This document shows, one piece after another, positions 1-8,299 of a DNA stretch of 20,896 bases. A model generated the notes under the pieces. That model had not been told where the DNA came from. It ran no database searches and worked only from the letters and a program-made list of their open reading frames with translations. Made by a program: the position numbers and the translations under genes. Every line of letters begins with the position of its first letter. Positions within the stretch are counted from its first letter, which is position 1. This DNA comes from Bacteroidota bacterium (lineage in GTDB: Bacteria; Bacteroidota; Bacteroidia; J057; JADKCL01), in NCBI GenBank assembly GCA_016718825.1, contig JADKCL010000053.1, positions 1 to 20,896 of the forward strand, read 5' to 3'.

Positions 1-221
1 AATCGCTCTGGCATACCGATGGCATTCGCTGTGAAGGCACAAACATATTGCAGAACAACGGTCGAAGTGCATGGCAGGAAGTCAATCACGTTCATTTCCA
101 TATCATTCCTCGATTTACAGGAGATGACTTCAAGATTAAGTATGAAGCCAAACGTCCTACGCGCGATGCGCTAAATCAGCTCGCGGATAAAATCAAAATG
201 CAATTGCAGGAATCGAAATAA
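1..221 (+). CDS. HIT-family (histidine triad) protein, C-terminal fragment
   Basis: The window opens inside this gene; the readable frame begins at base 3 and ends with TAA at 219-221, giving 72 residues. The fragment contains the histidine-triad signature HVHFHIIPR, which is the alpha-phosphate binding and catalytic loop of HIT nucleotide hydrolases and transferases (the Hint/PKCI group has this H-x-H-x-H form). Upstream, LQNNGRSAWQEVNHVH matches the usual approach to the triad, and the charged tail after it is a normal family C-terminus. These cytosolic enzymes typically cleave adenosine phosphoramidates or dinucleoside polyphosphates; the substrate here cannot be told. The N-terminal part lies outside the window, so the total length is unknown. 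The DUF2200 gene follows 84 bases downstream on the same strand and could be co-transcribed. Family assignment is firm. Confidence 0.88.
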   Translation, partial: SLWHTDGIRCEGTNILQNNGRSAWQEVNHVHFHIIPRFTGDDFKIKYEAKRPTRDALNQLADKIKMQLQESK

Positions 222-305
222 CACACCTAGCAAGGTGCCATCAGCATCGATCTATCACATTTGACTATTTCTGCACGCAAGAAATTAACAAAAGGCGAAA
301 GAACA

Positions 306-654
306 ATGCACCCCAACAGAATCTACAAAATCATCTTCGCCAGCGTCTATCCGCTCTACATCAAAAAGGCGGAGCGAAAAGGCCGCACCCAAAGAAGTGG
401 ACACGGTCATCTTTTGGTTGACGGGTTATGACCACGAAACGATGCAGGCGCAAATCGACAAACGGAGCGATTTCGAGACGTTTTTTGCGGAGGCGCCTGC
501 CCTGAATCCCAACGTGTCCAAGATCACGGGGGTCATCTGCGGCTACCGCGTCGAAGACATTGAAGATCCCGTCATCCAGAAAATGCGCTACCTCGACAAG
601 CTGATCGATGAATTGGCCAAAGGGAAGAAGATGGAGAAGATTTTGAGGGAGTGA
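306..654 (+). pseudogene. DUF2200 family protein, frameshifted
   Basis: Translation from ATG 306 gives MHPNRIYKIIFASVYPLYI and then KKAERKGRT, the usual beginning of DUF2200 proteins, but the frame breaks at about base 390 and stops at 426-428. The rest of the family sequence continues in the next frame from AAA 391 (KEVDTVIFWLTGYD onward) to the stop at 652-654. Removing one C from the CCC at 388-390 rejoins both parts into about 115 residues, the normal family size. Without that correction, the downstream part could only begin at GTG 397 and would lack its conserved N-terminus. DUF2200 proteins are small cytosolic proteins without established function. A homopolymer sequencing error is as likely as a true mutation, because the remainder shows no other damage. 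A terminator hairpin follows at 732-761. Confidence 0.8.
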
Positions 655-731
655 AGATCGTCCATCCATTCGGAGGTATGGATTTCACCAGTTGATGCCT
701 TGCTTCTACCCGGGATTTTTCGACTGAAAGA

Positions 732-761
732 AAAAGGCAGCCCCCAAAAGAGCTGCCTTTT
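732..761. terminator. Bidirectional Rho-independent terminator between DUF2200 and katG
   Basis: A perfect 10-bp stem, AAAAGGCAGC (732-741) paired with GCTGCCTTTT (752-761), encloses a 10-base loop. The U-run is present when read from either strand, so it can end the plus-strand DUF2200 transcript and the minus-strand katG transcript. The katG stop lies 26 bases away on the other side. Confidence 0.8.
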
Positions 762-787
762 CCATATCCTTCCTTCAAACCGAATCC

Positions 788-2986
788 TCAAACCCGATCC
801 AGCTCCATCACCTTGTTCCAAGCAGCCACAAAATCAGCGACAAATTTGGCCGCAGCATCCGACGAAGCATACACCTCCGCCAAGGCGCGCAGCTCCGAAT
901 TGGACCCGAAGATCAGGTCCACCCTTGTACCCGTCCATTTGACGGTGCCGGTTTTGCGGTCGCTGCCTTCGAAGTGGGTTTGGGCATCGGAAGTCGCCTT
1001 CCAAGTGGTGCGCAAGTCGAGCAGGTTCACGAAAAAGTCATTCGTGAGTGCGCCGGGGCGTCCCGTGAAGACGCCATTGGCCGAAGCGTCCCAATTCGCG
1101 CCGAGCACGCGCAGGCCGCCGACGAGGACGGTCATTTCGGGTGCGGTGAGCGTGAGCAGCTCCGCCTTGTCCACAAGCAATTCCTCCGCCGAAGTTTTGT
1201 GCTTGGATTTGAAATAGTTGCGGAATCCGTCGGCTGCGGGTTCGAGCACCGCAAACGAATCGACATCCGTTTGGTCTTGCAAGGCGTCCACGCGCCCGGG
1301 CGTGAAGGGGACATTCACCGAATTTCCGCCTTGCTGCGCGGCCTTTTCGATAGCGGCACAGCCTCCCAACACGATCAAATCGGCCATGGAAACGTATTTT
1401 CCGCCGGAATTGAAAGCAGCTTGAATCCCTTCGAGCGTTTTCAGGATGGTCGCCAATTGCGCGGGTTGATTCACTTCCCAGTCCTTTTGCGGCGCAAGCC
1501 GGATGCGGGCCCCATTGGCACCACCCCGTTTGTCGGAGCCGCGGTAGGTCGAAGCCGAAGCCCAGGCGGTCGTGACCAATTGTGCCACGGTCAGTCCGGA
1601 GCCGAGAATCTTGGTTTTAAGGGCCGCAATATCGGATGCATCGATCAGCGGTTGCTTCACCGCCGGCAACGGATCCTGCCAAATCAGCACTTCCGCAGGC
1701 ACTTCGGCTCCCAAATAGCGTGCAATCGGACCCATGTCGCGGTGAGTGAGCTTGTACCATGCGCGGGCGAATGCGTCGGCAAACTGATCGGGATTGTCGT
1801 GAAAACGGCGGGAGATTTTTTCGTATTCGGGGTCGAATCGGAGCGCGAGGTCAGTGGTGAGCATCGTCGGCGCATGGCGCAAATTGGGGTCGTGGGCATC
1901 GGGAACCGTCGCTGCGCCCATGCCATGTTTCGGCTTCCACTGATGCGCACCCGCCGGACTTTTGGTCAATTCCCATTCGTAGCCGAAGAGATTCCAAAAG
2001 TAATTGTTGCTCCAGCGCGTCGGTGTGGTCGTCCAAGCACCTTCGAGGCCACTTGAAATCGTATTGACTCCGACGCCGCTGCCCATGGTATTGTGCCAAC
2101 CAAGTCCTTGCAAGGCAATGTCTGCCCCTGCGGGTGCCGGACCGACATATTTGTTGGGGTCGCCAGCGCCGTGGGTTTTGCCGAAGGTATGTCCGCCAGC
2201 GATCAGGGCCACGGTTTCTTCGTCGTCCATCGCCATGCGGCCAAAGGTTTCGCGGATGTCGCGGGCGGCCAACAGCGGATCAGGATTGCCATTTGGGCCT
2301 TCGGGATTCACATAAATCAGCCCCATTTGCACAGCACCCAGCGGATTTTCCAATTCGCGGTCGCCCGTGTAGCGCTGATCTGCGAGCCATTCACCCTCTG
2401 GACCCCAATAAATGTCTTCTTCGGGTTCCCAGACGTCTTCGCGTCCGCCGCCGAATCCGAAGGTTTTGAAGCCCATCGACTCGAGTGCACAATTGCCCGC
2501 GAGGATCATCAGGTCGGCCCACGAGATTTTTTTGCCGTATTTCTGCTTGATCGGCCAAAGCAGCAACCGTGCCTTGTCCAGGTTCACATTGTCGGGCCAA
2601 CTGTTGAGCGGGGCGAAGCGTTGCGAGCCTGAACCTCCGCCGCCGCGACCGTCGGAGATGCGGTAGGTGCCCGCGCTATGCCAAGCCATTCGAATGAAAA
2701 ATGGCCCATAATGTCCGTAATCGGCCGGCCACCATTCTTGGGAGTCGGTCATCAGGTCCACAATGTCCTTTTTGACAGCGGCGAGGTCGAGCGATTTGAA
2801 TTCGGAGGCGTAGTCAAAATCGGGCCCCATCGGATTGGACAGTGCCGAATTTTGCCGAAGAATGTTCAGCCTGAGCATATTCGGCCACCAATCGTTGTTG
2901 CGCGGACCGCCGCCAGCTTTGTGTTTTAAGGCCCCGCCATGAAACGGACATTGGCCTGCAGATTCTTTAGATGTATTGTTTTCCAT
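788..2986 (-). CDS. katG: Catalase-peroxidase KatG
   Basis: A 732-residue bifunctional haem enzyme that dismutates hydrogen peroxide and also has peroxidase activity, protecting the cytoplasm from peroxide. Full length for the family. The distal haem pocket is RMAWHSAGTYR with Arg99, Trp102 and His103. The Met-Tyr-Trp cross-link needed for catalase activity is complete: Trp102, Tyr225 (in IYVNPEGPNG) and Met251. The proximal ligand is His266 in GGHTFGKTHG, with Trp318 and Asp379 (in LTTDLAL) as its partners. The arginine that switches with the adduct tyrosine is in THRDMGP (about Arg416). The second, haem-free peroxidase-like domain follows to the C-terminus. The start at 2986 gives MENNTSKESAGQCPFHGG, a typical KatG N-terminus. 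No signal peptide. It has its own terminator at 732-761. I saw no OxyR-like or good TAnnTTTG site upstream, so its regulation is not readable here. Confidence 0.98.
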   Translation of the reverse strand: MENNTSKESAGQCPFHGGALKHKAGGGPRNNDWWPNMLRLNILRQNSALSNPMGPDFDYASEFKSLDLAAVKKDIVDLMTDSQEWWPADYGHYGPFFIRMAWHSAGTYRISDGRGGGGSGSQRFAPLNSWPDNVNLDKARLLLWPIKQKYGKKISWADLMILAGNCALESMGFKTFGFGGGREDVWEPEEDIYWGPEGEWLADQRYTGDRELENPLGAVQMGLIYVNPEGPNGNPDPLLAARDIRETFGRMAMDDEETVALIAGGHTFGKTHGAGDPNKYVGPAPAGADIALQGLGWHNTMGSGVGVNTISSGLEGAWTTTPTRWSNNYFWNLFGYEWELTKSPAGAHQWKPKHGMGAATVPDAHDPNLRHAPTMLTTDLALRFDPEYEKISRRFHDNPDQFADAFARAWYKLTHRDMGPIARYLGAEVPAEVLIWQDPLPAVKQPLIDASDIAALKTKILGSGLTVAQLVTTAWASASTYRGSDKRGGANGARIRLAPQKDWEVNQPAQLATILKTLEGIQAAFNSGGKYVSMADLIVLGGCAAIEKAAQQGGNSVNVPFTPGRVDALQDQTDVDSFAVLEPAADGFRNYFKSKHKTSAEELLVDKAELLTLTAPEMTVLVGGLRVLGANWDASANGVFTGRPGALTNDFFVNLLDLRTTWKATSDAQTHFEGSDRKTGTVKWTGTRVDLIFGSNSELRALAEVYASSDAAAKFVADFVAAWNKVMELDRV

Positions 2987-3086
2987 CGGAGTGACGAATT
3001 ATTTTTTGATTTGGTTAAATCTACTGAAAAGGGGAGATAGTTGGGCATCAAAATGAGGCCCCACCGCGAACCTTTGCCGCTGTATT

Positions 3087-3155
3087 TTGGCCACGAAGAC
3101 ACGAAGGCACAAAGTTAAGTAAGCTTTCTTCGTGCCTTTGTGTCTTCGTGGCCAA
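3087..3155. repeat. Large imperfect palindrome (REP-like), possible terminator
   Basis: The left arm (3087-3115, starting TTGGCCACGAAGACACGAAG) and right arm (about 3127-3155, ending TCTTCGTGGCCAA) are inverted copies of about 29 bases with three or four mismatches, some of them G-T wobbles in one strand. The loop is about 11 bases. It lies just after the stop of the GH106-like gene and upstream of katG, both on the minus strand, so it could end the first transcript. From memory, the ACGAAGACACGAAGGCAC type of sequence recurs in many environmental bacterial genomes, which suggests a dispersed palindromic element; only this copy is in the window. Confidence 0.65.
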
Positions 3156-3167
3156 TTCACAAAACCT

Positions 3168-5195
3168 TTAAAACCAGCTCTTTTGCACTTCCCGCGGACG
3201 AACGACGGGGTCTTTGGGCACAAAATCGATGTCGAGGTATTCCAGTTTGCCTTTGGGCGAAATCTTGAGCAGCAGGCTTTGGTAGGGTTTGAATTCGAAG
3301 TTTTCCGTGATCGAATGGCCGTTGACATTGAGGGTTAATTCCCGGAAAATGGAGGACTGCATGATCGATTGCCCGCAATAGACGGGGTATTGGAGGTCCT
3401 TGGCGAGGGGTTGCGCAAGGAAAATCAGGTGGCTGCCATTTTTTTCGACGCGGCACCAATGTTCGGGAATGCTGTCCCCTTGGATCAACGGCGGATTTTG
3501 GGCGACACCTTCGAATGCATTTTTGACATTTTTGAGCCCAGCCAATTCTTGTTGCATGTGAAGGTATTCATCTGACTTTGAATGGCCCGGCTGCTTGGGG
3601 ATTCGCTTCAGGCAAATCGGGAAACCCATTCGCGCCAACTCCACCAACCTGCGCATCGCCCGAATGTCCATGTATTCGACGTCGATGTAGAGGCTGGAAA
3701 ATTGGGCGTCGCCAACGGTGAGTTTTCCGTTTTCAAGCTTGGCCTGCTCCAAAAAATGGCCATTGATCCACAGCGGATGGTAGCCCTCCAATTCCTGCGG
3801 AAAGTGAACGTAGCGCATTTCATATTCGCCCCAAACCCAAACGCGGCGGCGTTCCTGCGGCAATCCCCCCTTCATCACGGCATCCTCGTAAGGCAGATAA
3901 ACAGCGACATCCGAATAGGTCCGGCCCCGCTCCATCCATCCCGAGACTTTTCCGACATAGGCATTAAAAGCGGGCAATTCCGGCTCCAAGCTGCCGCCCG
4001 GCCCGAAATAAGTCGTCGCGAAAAAGGTGCAAGTGTCGGATCCCTTGGGATTGTAGGGCATGCCGTGGTAAAAATGATGGTTGACGCCCTGCGCAAACAT
4101 CGCATCGGCCACCATTTTCAAATCCGCGGTTTGCTCCTGCCGCAAATAGGTCGAGGGAAAGCCATACATACAAGTAAAGGTCTCCGAAGACACCATTCGC
4201 TTGCCCGACAATGCCGCCGCCGAACTCACAATTTTGGAATAATTGGGATCGTTGAGCATGCATTCGGTTTCGGGAATGTCCACCAGCGAATAGGCCTTCA
4301 TCACGTCCGTGGGCGTGCCGAGGCATTGCACACGCGACCATGCACCGAGTGCGCGGCACTTGCGCACGTAGGGCTTGAAGAATCCGTCGAGCACAAGGTC
4401 GCCGAGGTGCATCATGTAGTCATAGCGCACATCCGGAAAGGAATCGAGGCCCTTGTCCATGTAGGGGATGATGTCATAGCCCATTTTTTGCCGAAAGGTT
4501 TTGTCAAAATCCTTGGTCCAAACCTTGAGCTTGTCGTTGAGTTTGATTTCCCAGGAGTCGGTAAAAAGTGCGGATTTGGAGCCTTTGAGCGGTTCTGCGA
4601 GGGCCTTGGCGATGGGTTCGGCAAATAGCTGAAAGGCATTGCTGTCCAAGTGGTTGATGACGAGCGGGATCTTTGGCCATTCCCAGGCGAATGTCAGCGT
4701 CTGCCGGAAGGCCGTGTCGCCATAGACCTGCGTCGTGTATTCCTTCCCGATGTTGCTGCCCGCGACCGGCCACGCGCTGCCAAAAGTAAAATCGCAGGCC
4801 AATCCGATGGAATCCGCGTAGCGTTTGGTATAGGTCACGACCTCTATCCATTCGGGGCTCAGCCATTTTTGCGCGGTCGTATCCTTGGGATAAAAGCGGT
4901 TGTATTTCCGCGCATACATGTCCTGGTAGCGGTACAGCGGATAAACCCAGGCGATTTCGACCCCGCCGAAGTTGTTGGCCTTGGCCCAATCGAGTTGGTG
5001 CTTGACATCCGGCTTTTTGATTTCCGTGGCAAACCACCACCACCGCGTGGCAGGGAGGGAATTGGGATAGAACTGCGCAGTGTGAGAGGGAGTGTGAGAG
5101 CGAGGAGGAGTTTGATTGTGCGCGACATGGCAGGCGGAGAGCGCCAGAATAGCGAAGCTGATGAAGAGGACAACGAGATTTCTGCCATTACGCAT
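3168..5195 (-). CDS. GH106-like glycoside hydrolase lipoprotein (putative alpha-L-rhamnosidase)
   Basis: A 675-residue exported protein. Residues 1-22 form a lipoprotein signal peptide with lipobox LSAC (Cys22), so it is probably anchored in the outer membrane or periplasm. The mature N-terminus has TRWWWF (50-55) and then NNFGGVEIAWVYP (75-86), the TIM-barrel entry typical of the GH106 alpha-L-rhamnosidase and related unclassified families. Two acidic motifs, TDSWE (Glu216) and VSSETF (Glu338), are placed like the two catalytic glutamates of GH106; that assignment is by analogy only. A C-terminal beta-rich part follows. At 675 residues it is shorter than characterised GH106 enzymes (often over 1,000), so it may belong to a neighbouring family with another substrate. 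It starts at ATG 5193-5195 without a clear Shine-Dalgarno. There is no SusC/SusD pair nearby. Confidence 0.75.
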   Translation of the reverse strand: MRNGRNLVVLFISFAILALSACHVAHNQTPPRSHTPSHTAQFYPNSLPATRWWWFATEIKKPDVKHQLDWAKANNFGGVEIAWVYPLYRYQDMYARKYNRFYPKDTTAQKWLSPEWIEVVTYTKRYADSIGLACDFTFGSAWPVAGSNIGKEYTTQVYGDTAFRQTLTFAWEWPKIPLVINHLDSNAFQLFAEPIAKALAEPLKGSKSALFTDSWEIKLNDKLKVWTKDFDKTFRQKMGYDIIPYMDKGLDSFPDVRYDYMMHLGDLVLDGFFKPYVRKCRALGAWSRVQCLGTPTDVMKAYSLVDIPETECMLNDPNYSKIVSSAAALSGKRMVSSETFTCMYGFPSTYLRQEQTADLKMVADAMFAQGVNHHFYHGMPYNPKGSDTCTFFATTYFGPGGSLEPELPAFNAYVGKVSGWMERGRTYSDVAVYLPYEDAVMKGGLPQERRRVWVWGEYEMRYVHFPQELEGYHPLWINGHFLEQAKLENGKLTVGDAQFSSLYIDVEYMDIRAMRRLVELARMGFPICLKRIPKQPGHSKSDEYLHMQQELAGLKNVKNAFEGVAQNPPLIQGDSIPEHWCRVEKNGSHLIFLAQPLAKDLQYPVYCGQSIMQSSIFRELTLNVNGHSITENFEFKPYQSLLLKISPKGKLEYLDIDFVPKDPVVRPREVQKSWF

Positions 5196-5405
5196 TTTCC
5201 AGGGCGTTTTAGAATTCGTTGAATTTAGGGAAAAAGCTGGGGTTTTGGATTGGCTTTACTCGCAATTCTGGGCATCGGTACTTGGTGCTCCTTGCGAACC
5301 CTTTGCGCGCGGTGCCTGTCCCGCTTGCGGGGCGTTTTCATCGTCCGTTTGAATCCCAGCCGAATCAACAACGTCCGTTCGGTAAATGATGAAGAAAATT
5401 CCGTT

Positions 5406-5810
5406 TTACGCCGTTCTTGGCCGAAAAGCCATTCTCAATTCCCAGAAAACCAATCCGCCAACGATCATCGCCTCCCCAACAAAATAGGCCATTCCCCAAG
5501 CTGTGACATCCCCCGAAAAGAAGAAAACCATCACCAATGTGAAGACACAATAGGCAAGGTTTGCAAAAGCGATCATTTTCAGGAACAACTTCCAATTGGC
5601 AGGCGAAACGACATAGCAAGTCAATGAATACAAGGCAAATATCCCGGCGATGGCAGCGAGGATGTACAATTGCTGCCTCGGTACTCCGAAAAACCCTTCG
5701 AAGTTGCCAAGCAGACCGAGCAAAAGACCTGCCGTGAGCATTGCACCCAATCCGTCGATCAGGAACAACGTGCGCGGCTGCAGCCGGCCGAAAAGCTTGG
5801 CGAATTCCAT
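5406..5810 (-). CDS. Four-helix membrane protein, unknown function
   Basis: A 134-residue integral membrane protein read from ATG 5808-5810, beginning MEFAKLFGRLQPRTLFLIDG. Four hydrophobic segments can be seen, roughly residues 15-35, 48-66, 76-97 and 104-122, joined by short loops, with an Arg-rich end (RMAFRPRTA). An upstream in-frame ATG at 5948 would add 46 residues that are polar and look noncoding, so I prefer the shorter start. I do not recognise a named family; small four-helix proteins of this kind are common and uncharacterised in Bacteroidota. It stands alone: the GH106-like gene starts 210 bases further along the minus strand, and the SGNH gene diverges on the other side. No function can be proposed from sequence. 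Confidence 0.72.
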   Translation of the reverse strand: MEFAKLFGRLQPRTLFLIDGLGAMLTAGLLLGLLGNFEGFFGVPRQQLYILAAIAGIFALYSLTCYVVSPANWKLFLKMIAFANLAYCVFTLVMVFFFSGDVTAWGMAYFVGEAMIVGGLVFWELRMAFRPRTA

Positions 5811-5946
5811 GACTTCAAAAGAAGCCAAAACCAAAGTAACGGACAACCTCTTGTTGCCTTTTTCATTGGAGGCCAGATGCCTTGCAAAATCAAAGCACTG
5901 CGTCAGGGCGAAGGTAGCGGCTGATGAAATTCTTCCATTTACGGGC

Positions 5947-7156
5947 ATGAACCGAGAGTCGCTGGTCAGAAAAAAGGGAGGCCAAAATTCCTTCGAGGTG
6001 CCTTGAAGCTGAGTGTGAGCCTATTGCTTGGATTTATCTTCCTCGAGGTCATGTTGCGTTTTGTCCCGCTGAAATACACTGACTTTCAATCCTCTTTCCA
6101 GTTCGTTGGCGACAAAGATCTAGGTTACCTGCCCGTTGCAAATCAAGACGCGGCCTACAACATTGATTGTCTGCGCAATCCGCATGTAAAAACGAATAGC
6201 CTGGGCTTCCGTGGACCCGAATGGACCAACGCCAAAAGTCCAAAAGTGGCATTGCTCGGGGACTCCTTTTTGCTGGCACTCACGGTTTCGGAAAAACTGC
6301 ACATCGCCAACCTCTTGCAGTCGGCCACAGGTGGCGAGGTCTGGAATGCTGGCGTGAGCGGCTACGGAACCTATCAGGAACTTCTGGTTTGGCGCAAGCT
6401 GCTCAAGGCAAGGAAACCGGATATCACCGTGCTGTTTATATACCTCGAAAATGACATTCGGGACAACCATTGCGGGCTCTGCCGGGCGGAACAACAGCTG
6501 AATTGCCCTTGCCTCTCGTTGAAAGAGGAGCGGATCGTCGAGCAAATGGATTTCGAACTTCGGCAGCCGACCACGGGCGTGAAGGCTTTGTTGAAGGAAA
6601 ATTGCTACTCGTGCAGGTTGTTCCGGAATCTCACGAAAACGGATTCGTATAAACCGATTCGGGGAATTTCTTCGACCAAGAATCCTTTGCTTACAACATC
6701 TACCGGCCCGGTTTGAGTAAGCAATGGGACGAAGGTTGGCAAGTCACCGACTGGACCCTTCGCCAACTCAAGCAGGAATGCGATGCCCAAGGAAGCAAGC
6801 TACTGGTTGTCAACGTGCCGGGGGTGATTCAACTGGCGACGGATTTCGGTGCCGAAATGAAGGCCCAATTGGGCAGCGACAAAGTTCCCGCGGACTTTGA
6901 TTTGAACTTTCCGATCAAGCGCTTGAGGGAAATCACTGATTCGGCAGCGATTCCACTTTTGGACATGCAACCCGCTTTTCTATCCTACCGGGACAAACAC
7001 GAATTGAAGAATCCAGTGTTTGGATGGTGCTGCGACGGGCATTGGAACCCGTTGGGACATCGTTTGGCTGCGGACTTGGTGCACAATTTTCTCGTGGACA
7101 GCGCTTGGATCGAAGGTGTGAAACGGGAAACGCCGGCCCCTGTGGAGGTCCCGGTT
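5947..7156 (+). pseudogene. SGNH/GDSL-type hydrolase, frameshifted and 3' end corrupted
   Basis: Three frames together spell one SGNH hydrolase, probably membrane-anchored. From TTG 6003 the frame gives a hydrophobic N-terminal segment (SLLLGFIFLEVMLRF), block I GDSFLLAL with the catalytic Ser (about 6258-6266), block II NAGVSGYGTYQEL and block III ENDIRDNH, then stops at 6714-6716. The continuation is one frame over from about 6653 (GNFFDQESFAYNIYRPG onward) and carries block V, DGHWNPLGH, with the catalytic Asp (7034) and His (7040). The shift lies between about 6650 and 6662 and corresponds to one missing base. A better start may be ATG 5947 (MNRESLVRKK), joined through a second indel in the A-run near 5970-5975. 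The coding sequence dissolves into a G-rich tract at about 7159. Such enzymes often act on acyl groups of glycans or cell wall. Sequencing errors are the likeliest cause of the damage. Confidence 0.75.
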
Positions 7157-7158
7157 CC

Positions 7159-7752
7159 GGGGGTTTTTTTTTTTGGGGTTTTTTTTTTGGGGGGGGGAAA
7201 TTTGGGGGGTTCCATCGGGGGCTTGGGGTGTGGGGGAATATTTGTAGGGGCCGCGAGGGGGGAAAAGGGGTTTTTTTGTGGGGGTGGGGGGATTTGGTTT
7301 TGTGGTGGGGGGGGGGGGGGCGGGGAGTCTTTGTTGTTGGGTTTGTTCGCCTTGGGGGGGGGGGGGGGGGGCTCTTGGGGGGGTTTTCGGCCTTTTCTTT
7401 TCGGGGGGGGGGCGGGGGCGGGGGGGGTCTTCGGGCCGGCCCTTTTTTTGGGGGGGGGGCGGGCGGGGGGGGGCGGGGGGGGGGCCCCGGGGGGGGGGGG
7501 GGGGGCGACCTTTTTGGGTGGGGCGGGGGGGCCCGCCTTTCGGGGGGCCAAGGGGGCCCGGGGGGGGGCGCGTCGGGGGGGGGGCCCGGGGGGGGGGCGG
7601 GGGGGGGGAGGCGGTTTGGGGGGGGGGGGGGGGGGGGGGGGGTCTTGTGGGGGTCGTGGCGGGGGGGGTTTTTTTTGGGGGTTGGGGGAGGGGGGGGGGC
7701 CCGGGGGGGGGGGGGGGGGGGGGGGGGGTGTCGTCATTTTTTTTTTTTTCCC
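7159..7752. other. Extreme G-homopolymer, A-depleted tract (probable sequencing or assembly artefact)
   Basis: About 590 bases made almost entirely of G runs (many of 8-25) with T runs of up to 10 and short C runs. I count only about 20 adenines in it and none between roughly 7327 and 7507. Long open frames cross it on both strands (poly-Gly on plus, poly-Pro on minus), but they follow from composition and are not genes. It begins abruptly inside or just after the SGNH gene and ends abruptly at CCCATG, after which normal composition returns. Loss of A and gain of G is what failing two-colour Illumina chemistry produces, so I treat it as an artefact, although a real G-quadruplex-forming tract cannot be excluded. 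Confidence 0.8.
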
Positions 7753-7873
7753 ATGTTGGTCTGGGGCCCAGAAATGATGGAGGAAATCTATTCCTGTGGC
7801 ACGGTGAAGTTGGAATGAACTCAGTGGTTGGTCAGCGGCTTTTCAGACTGGGGCAGTCACTAGTGCAGCTTGC
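7753..7873. other. Noncoding remainder after the G-rich tract
   Basis: Ordinary base composition resumes here. One plus-strand frame reads MLVWGPEMMEEIYSCGTVKLE and stops at 7816-7818; it could be the tail of whatever gene lay in the corrupted interval, but 21 codons are too few to judge. I see no other feature before the convergent small membrane-protein gene. Confidence 0.4.
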
Positions 7874-8092
7874 CTACTTCCCATTGTTGAGCCACTTGTC
7901 AAATATCCTATGGTAGATCGGAAGTATGACATAGACGACGGTCGGAACGGCAATGAGCGTGATAATCAAGGTGCGAACGGGGATGGGGAACTGAATAACA
8001 ATATCCCCCAAAAGGTAAAAAAGGAGCGTTATCAACGGATAAATGGCGAGCCAAATCAAAAATGCTCTCTTGTGCTTTGTGTTTTGCCCCAT
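7874..8092 (-). CDS. Small two-helix membrane protein
   Basis: A 72-residue protein starting at ATG 8090-8092 (MGQNTKHKRAFLIWLAIYPL). Two transmembrane helices are visible, about residues 10-30 (FLIWLAIYPLITLLFYLLGD) and 38-60 (RTLIITLIAVPTVVYVILPI), followed by a basic tail IFDKWLNNGK. The pattern of a basic N-terminus, a WLAIYPLITL helix, a short Pro-rich loop and a second VYVILP helix resembles the membrane extension found alone or attached to antibiotic-biosynthesis-monooxygenase-like domains in other bacteria; this is from memory and no monooxygenase domain is present. An in-frame start at 8164 would add 24 residues of uncertain reality. It diverges from the MFS gene at 8300, with 207 bases between them. 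Confidence 0.72.
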   Translation of the reverse strand: MGQNTKHKRAFLIWLAIYPLITLLFYLLGDIVIQFPIPVRTLIITLIAVPTVVYVILPIYHRIFDKWLNNGK

Positions 8093-8261
8093 GAATAAAA
8101 AATCGAAGTATAAAAAAAGCAGACATCCTTGCCAAACACTCCTCCGAGAACTGCTTAGCCTCACGGAATGCTCATGATAGCGTGGATAACGATTTCAAAG
8201 TGGAAATGTTGGGGAAATTCGGGAAGATTCAGCTTTTGAGGTTACAAATCTGCGAATTCGT

Positions 8262-8297
8262 TTTTTGGGAAAAAGCCATCCTTTTTTGTAGATTTTG
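8262..8297 (+). promoter_or_regulatory. Possible Bacteroidota promoter for the MFS transporter
   Basis: TTTTTTG at 8261-8267 could serve as the -33 element, and TAGATTTTG at 8289-8297 resembles the -7 consensus TAnnTTTG with one extra T, about 21 bases apart. The -7 box ends only two bases before the ATG at 8300, so the transcript would be leaderless or nearly so. That makes the call tentative. Confidence 0.35.
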
Positions 8298-8299
8298 CC

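Noticed and set aside
974..2056. 360-codon plus-strand frame opposite katG
   Set aside because: Lies entirely antisense to an unmistakable katG; the frame is open because of GC-rich codon bias and has no recognisable family features.
3582..4628. 348-codon plus-strand frame opposite the GH106-like gene
   Set aside because: Antisense shadow; the minus-strand frame has a signal peptide, a lipobox and family motifs, this one has none.
5311..5340. GC-rich hairpin with CCCGC and GCGGG before a short T-run
   Set aside because: The stem is only five base pairs and the T-run is on the plus strand, where no gene ends; I could not assign it as a terminator.
6985..7737. 250-codon poly-Pro frame on the minus strand, and poly-Gly frames on the plus strand, across the G-rich tract
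   Set aside because: Any G-homopolymer sequence without A gives long stop-free frames rich in Gly, Phe and Pro. There is no domain, and the tract itself is probably artefactual.
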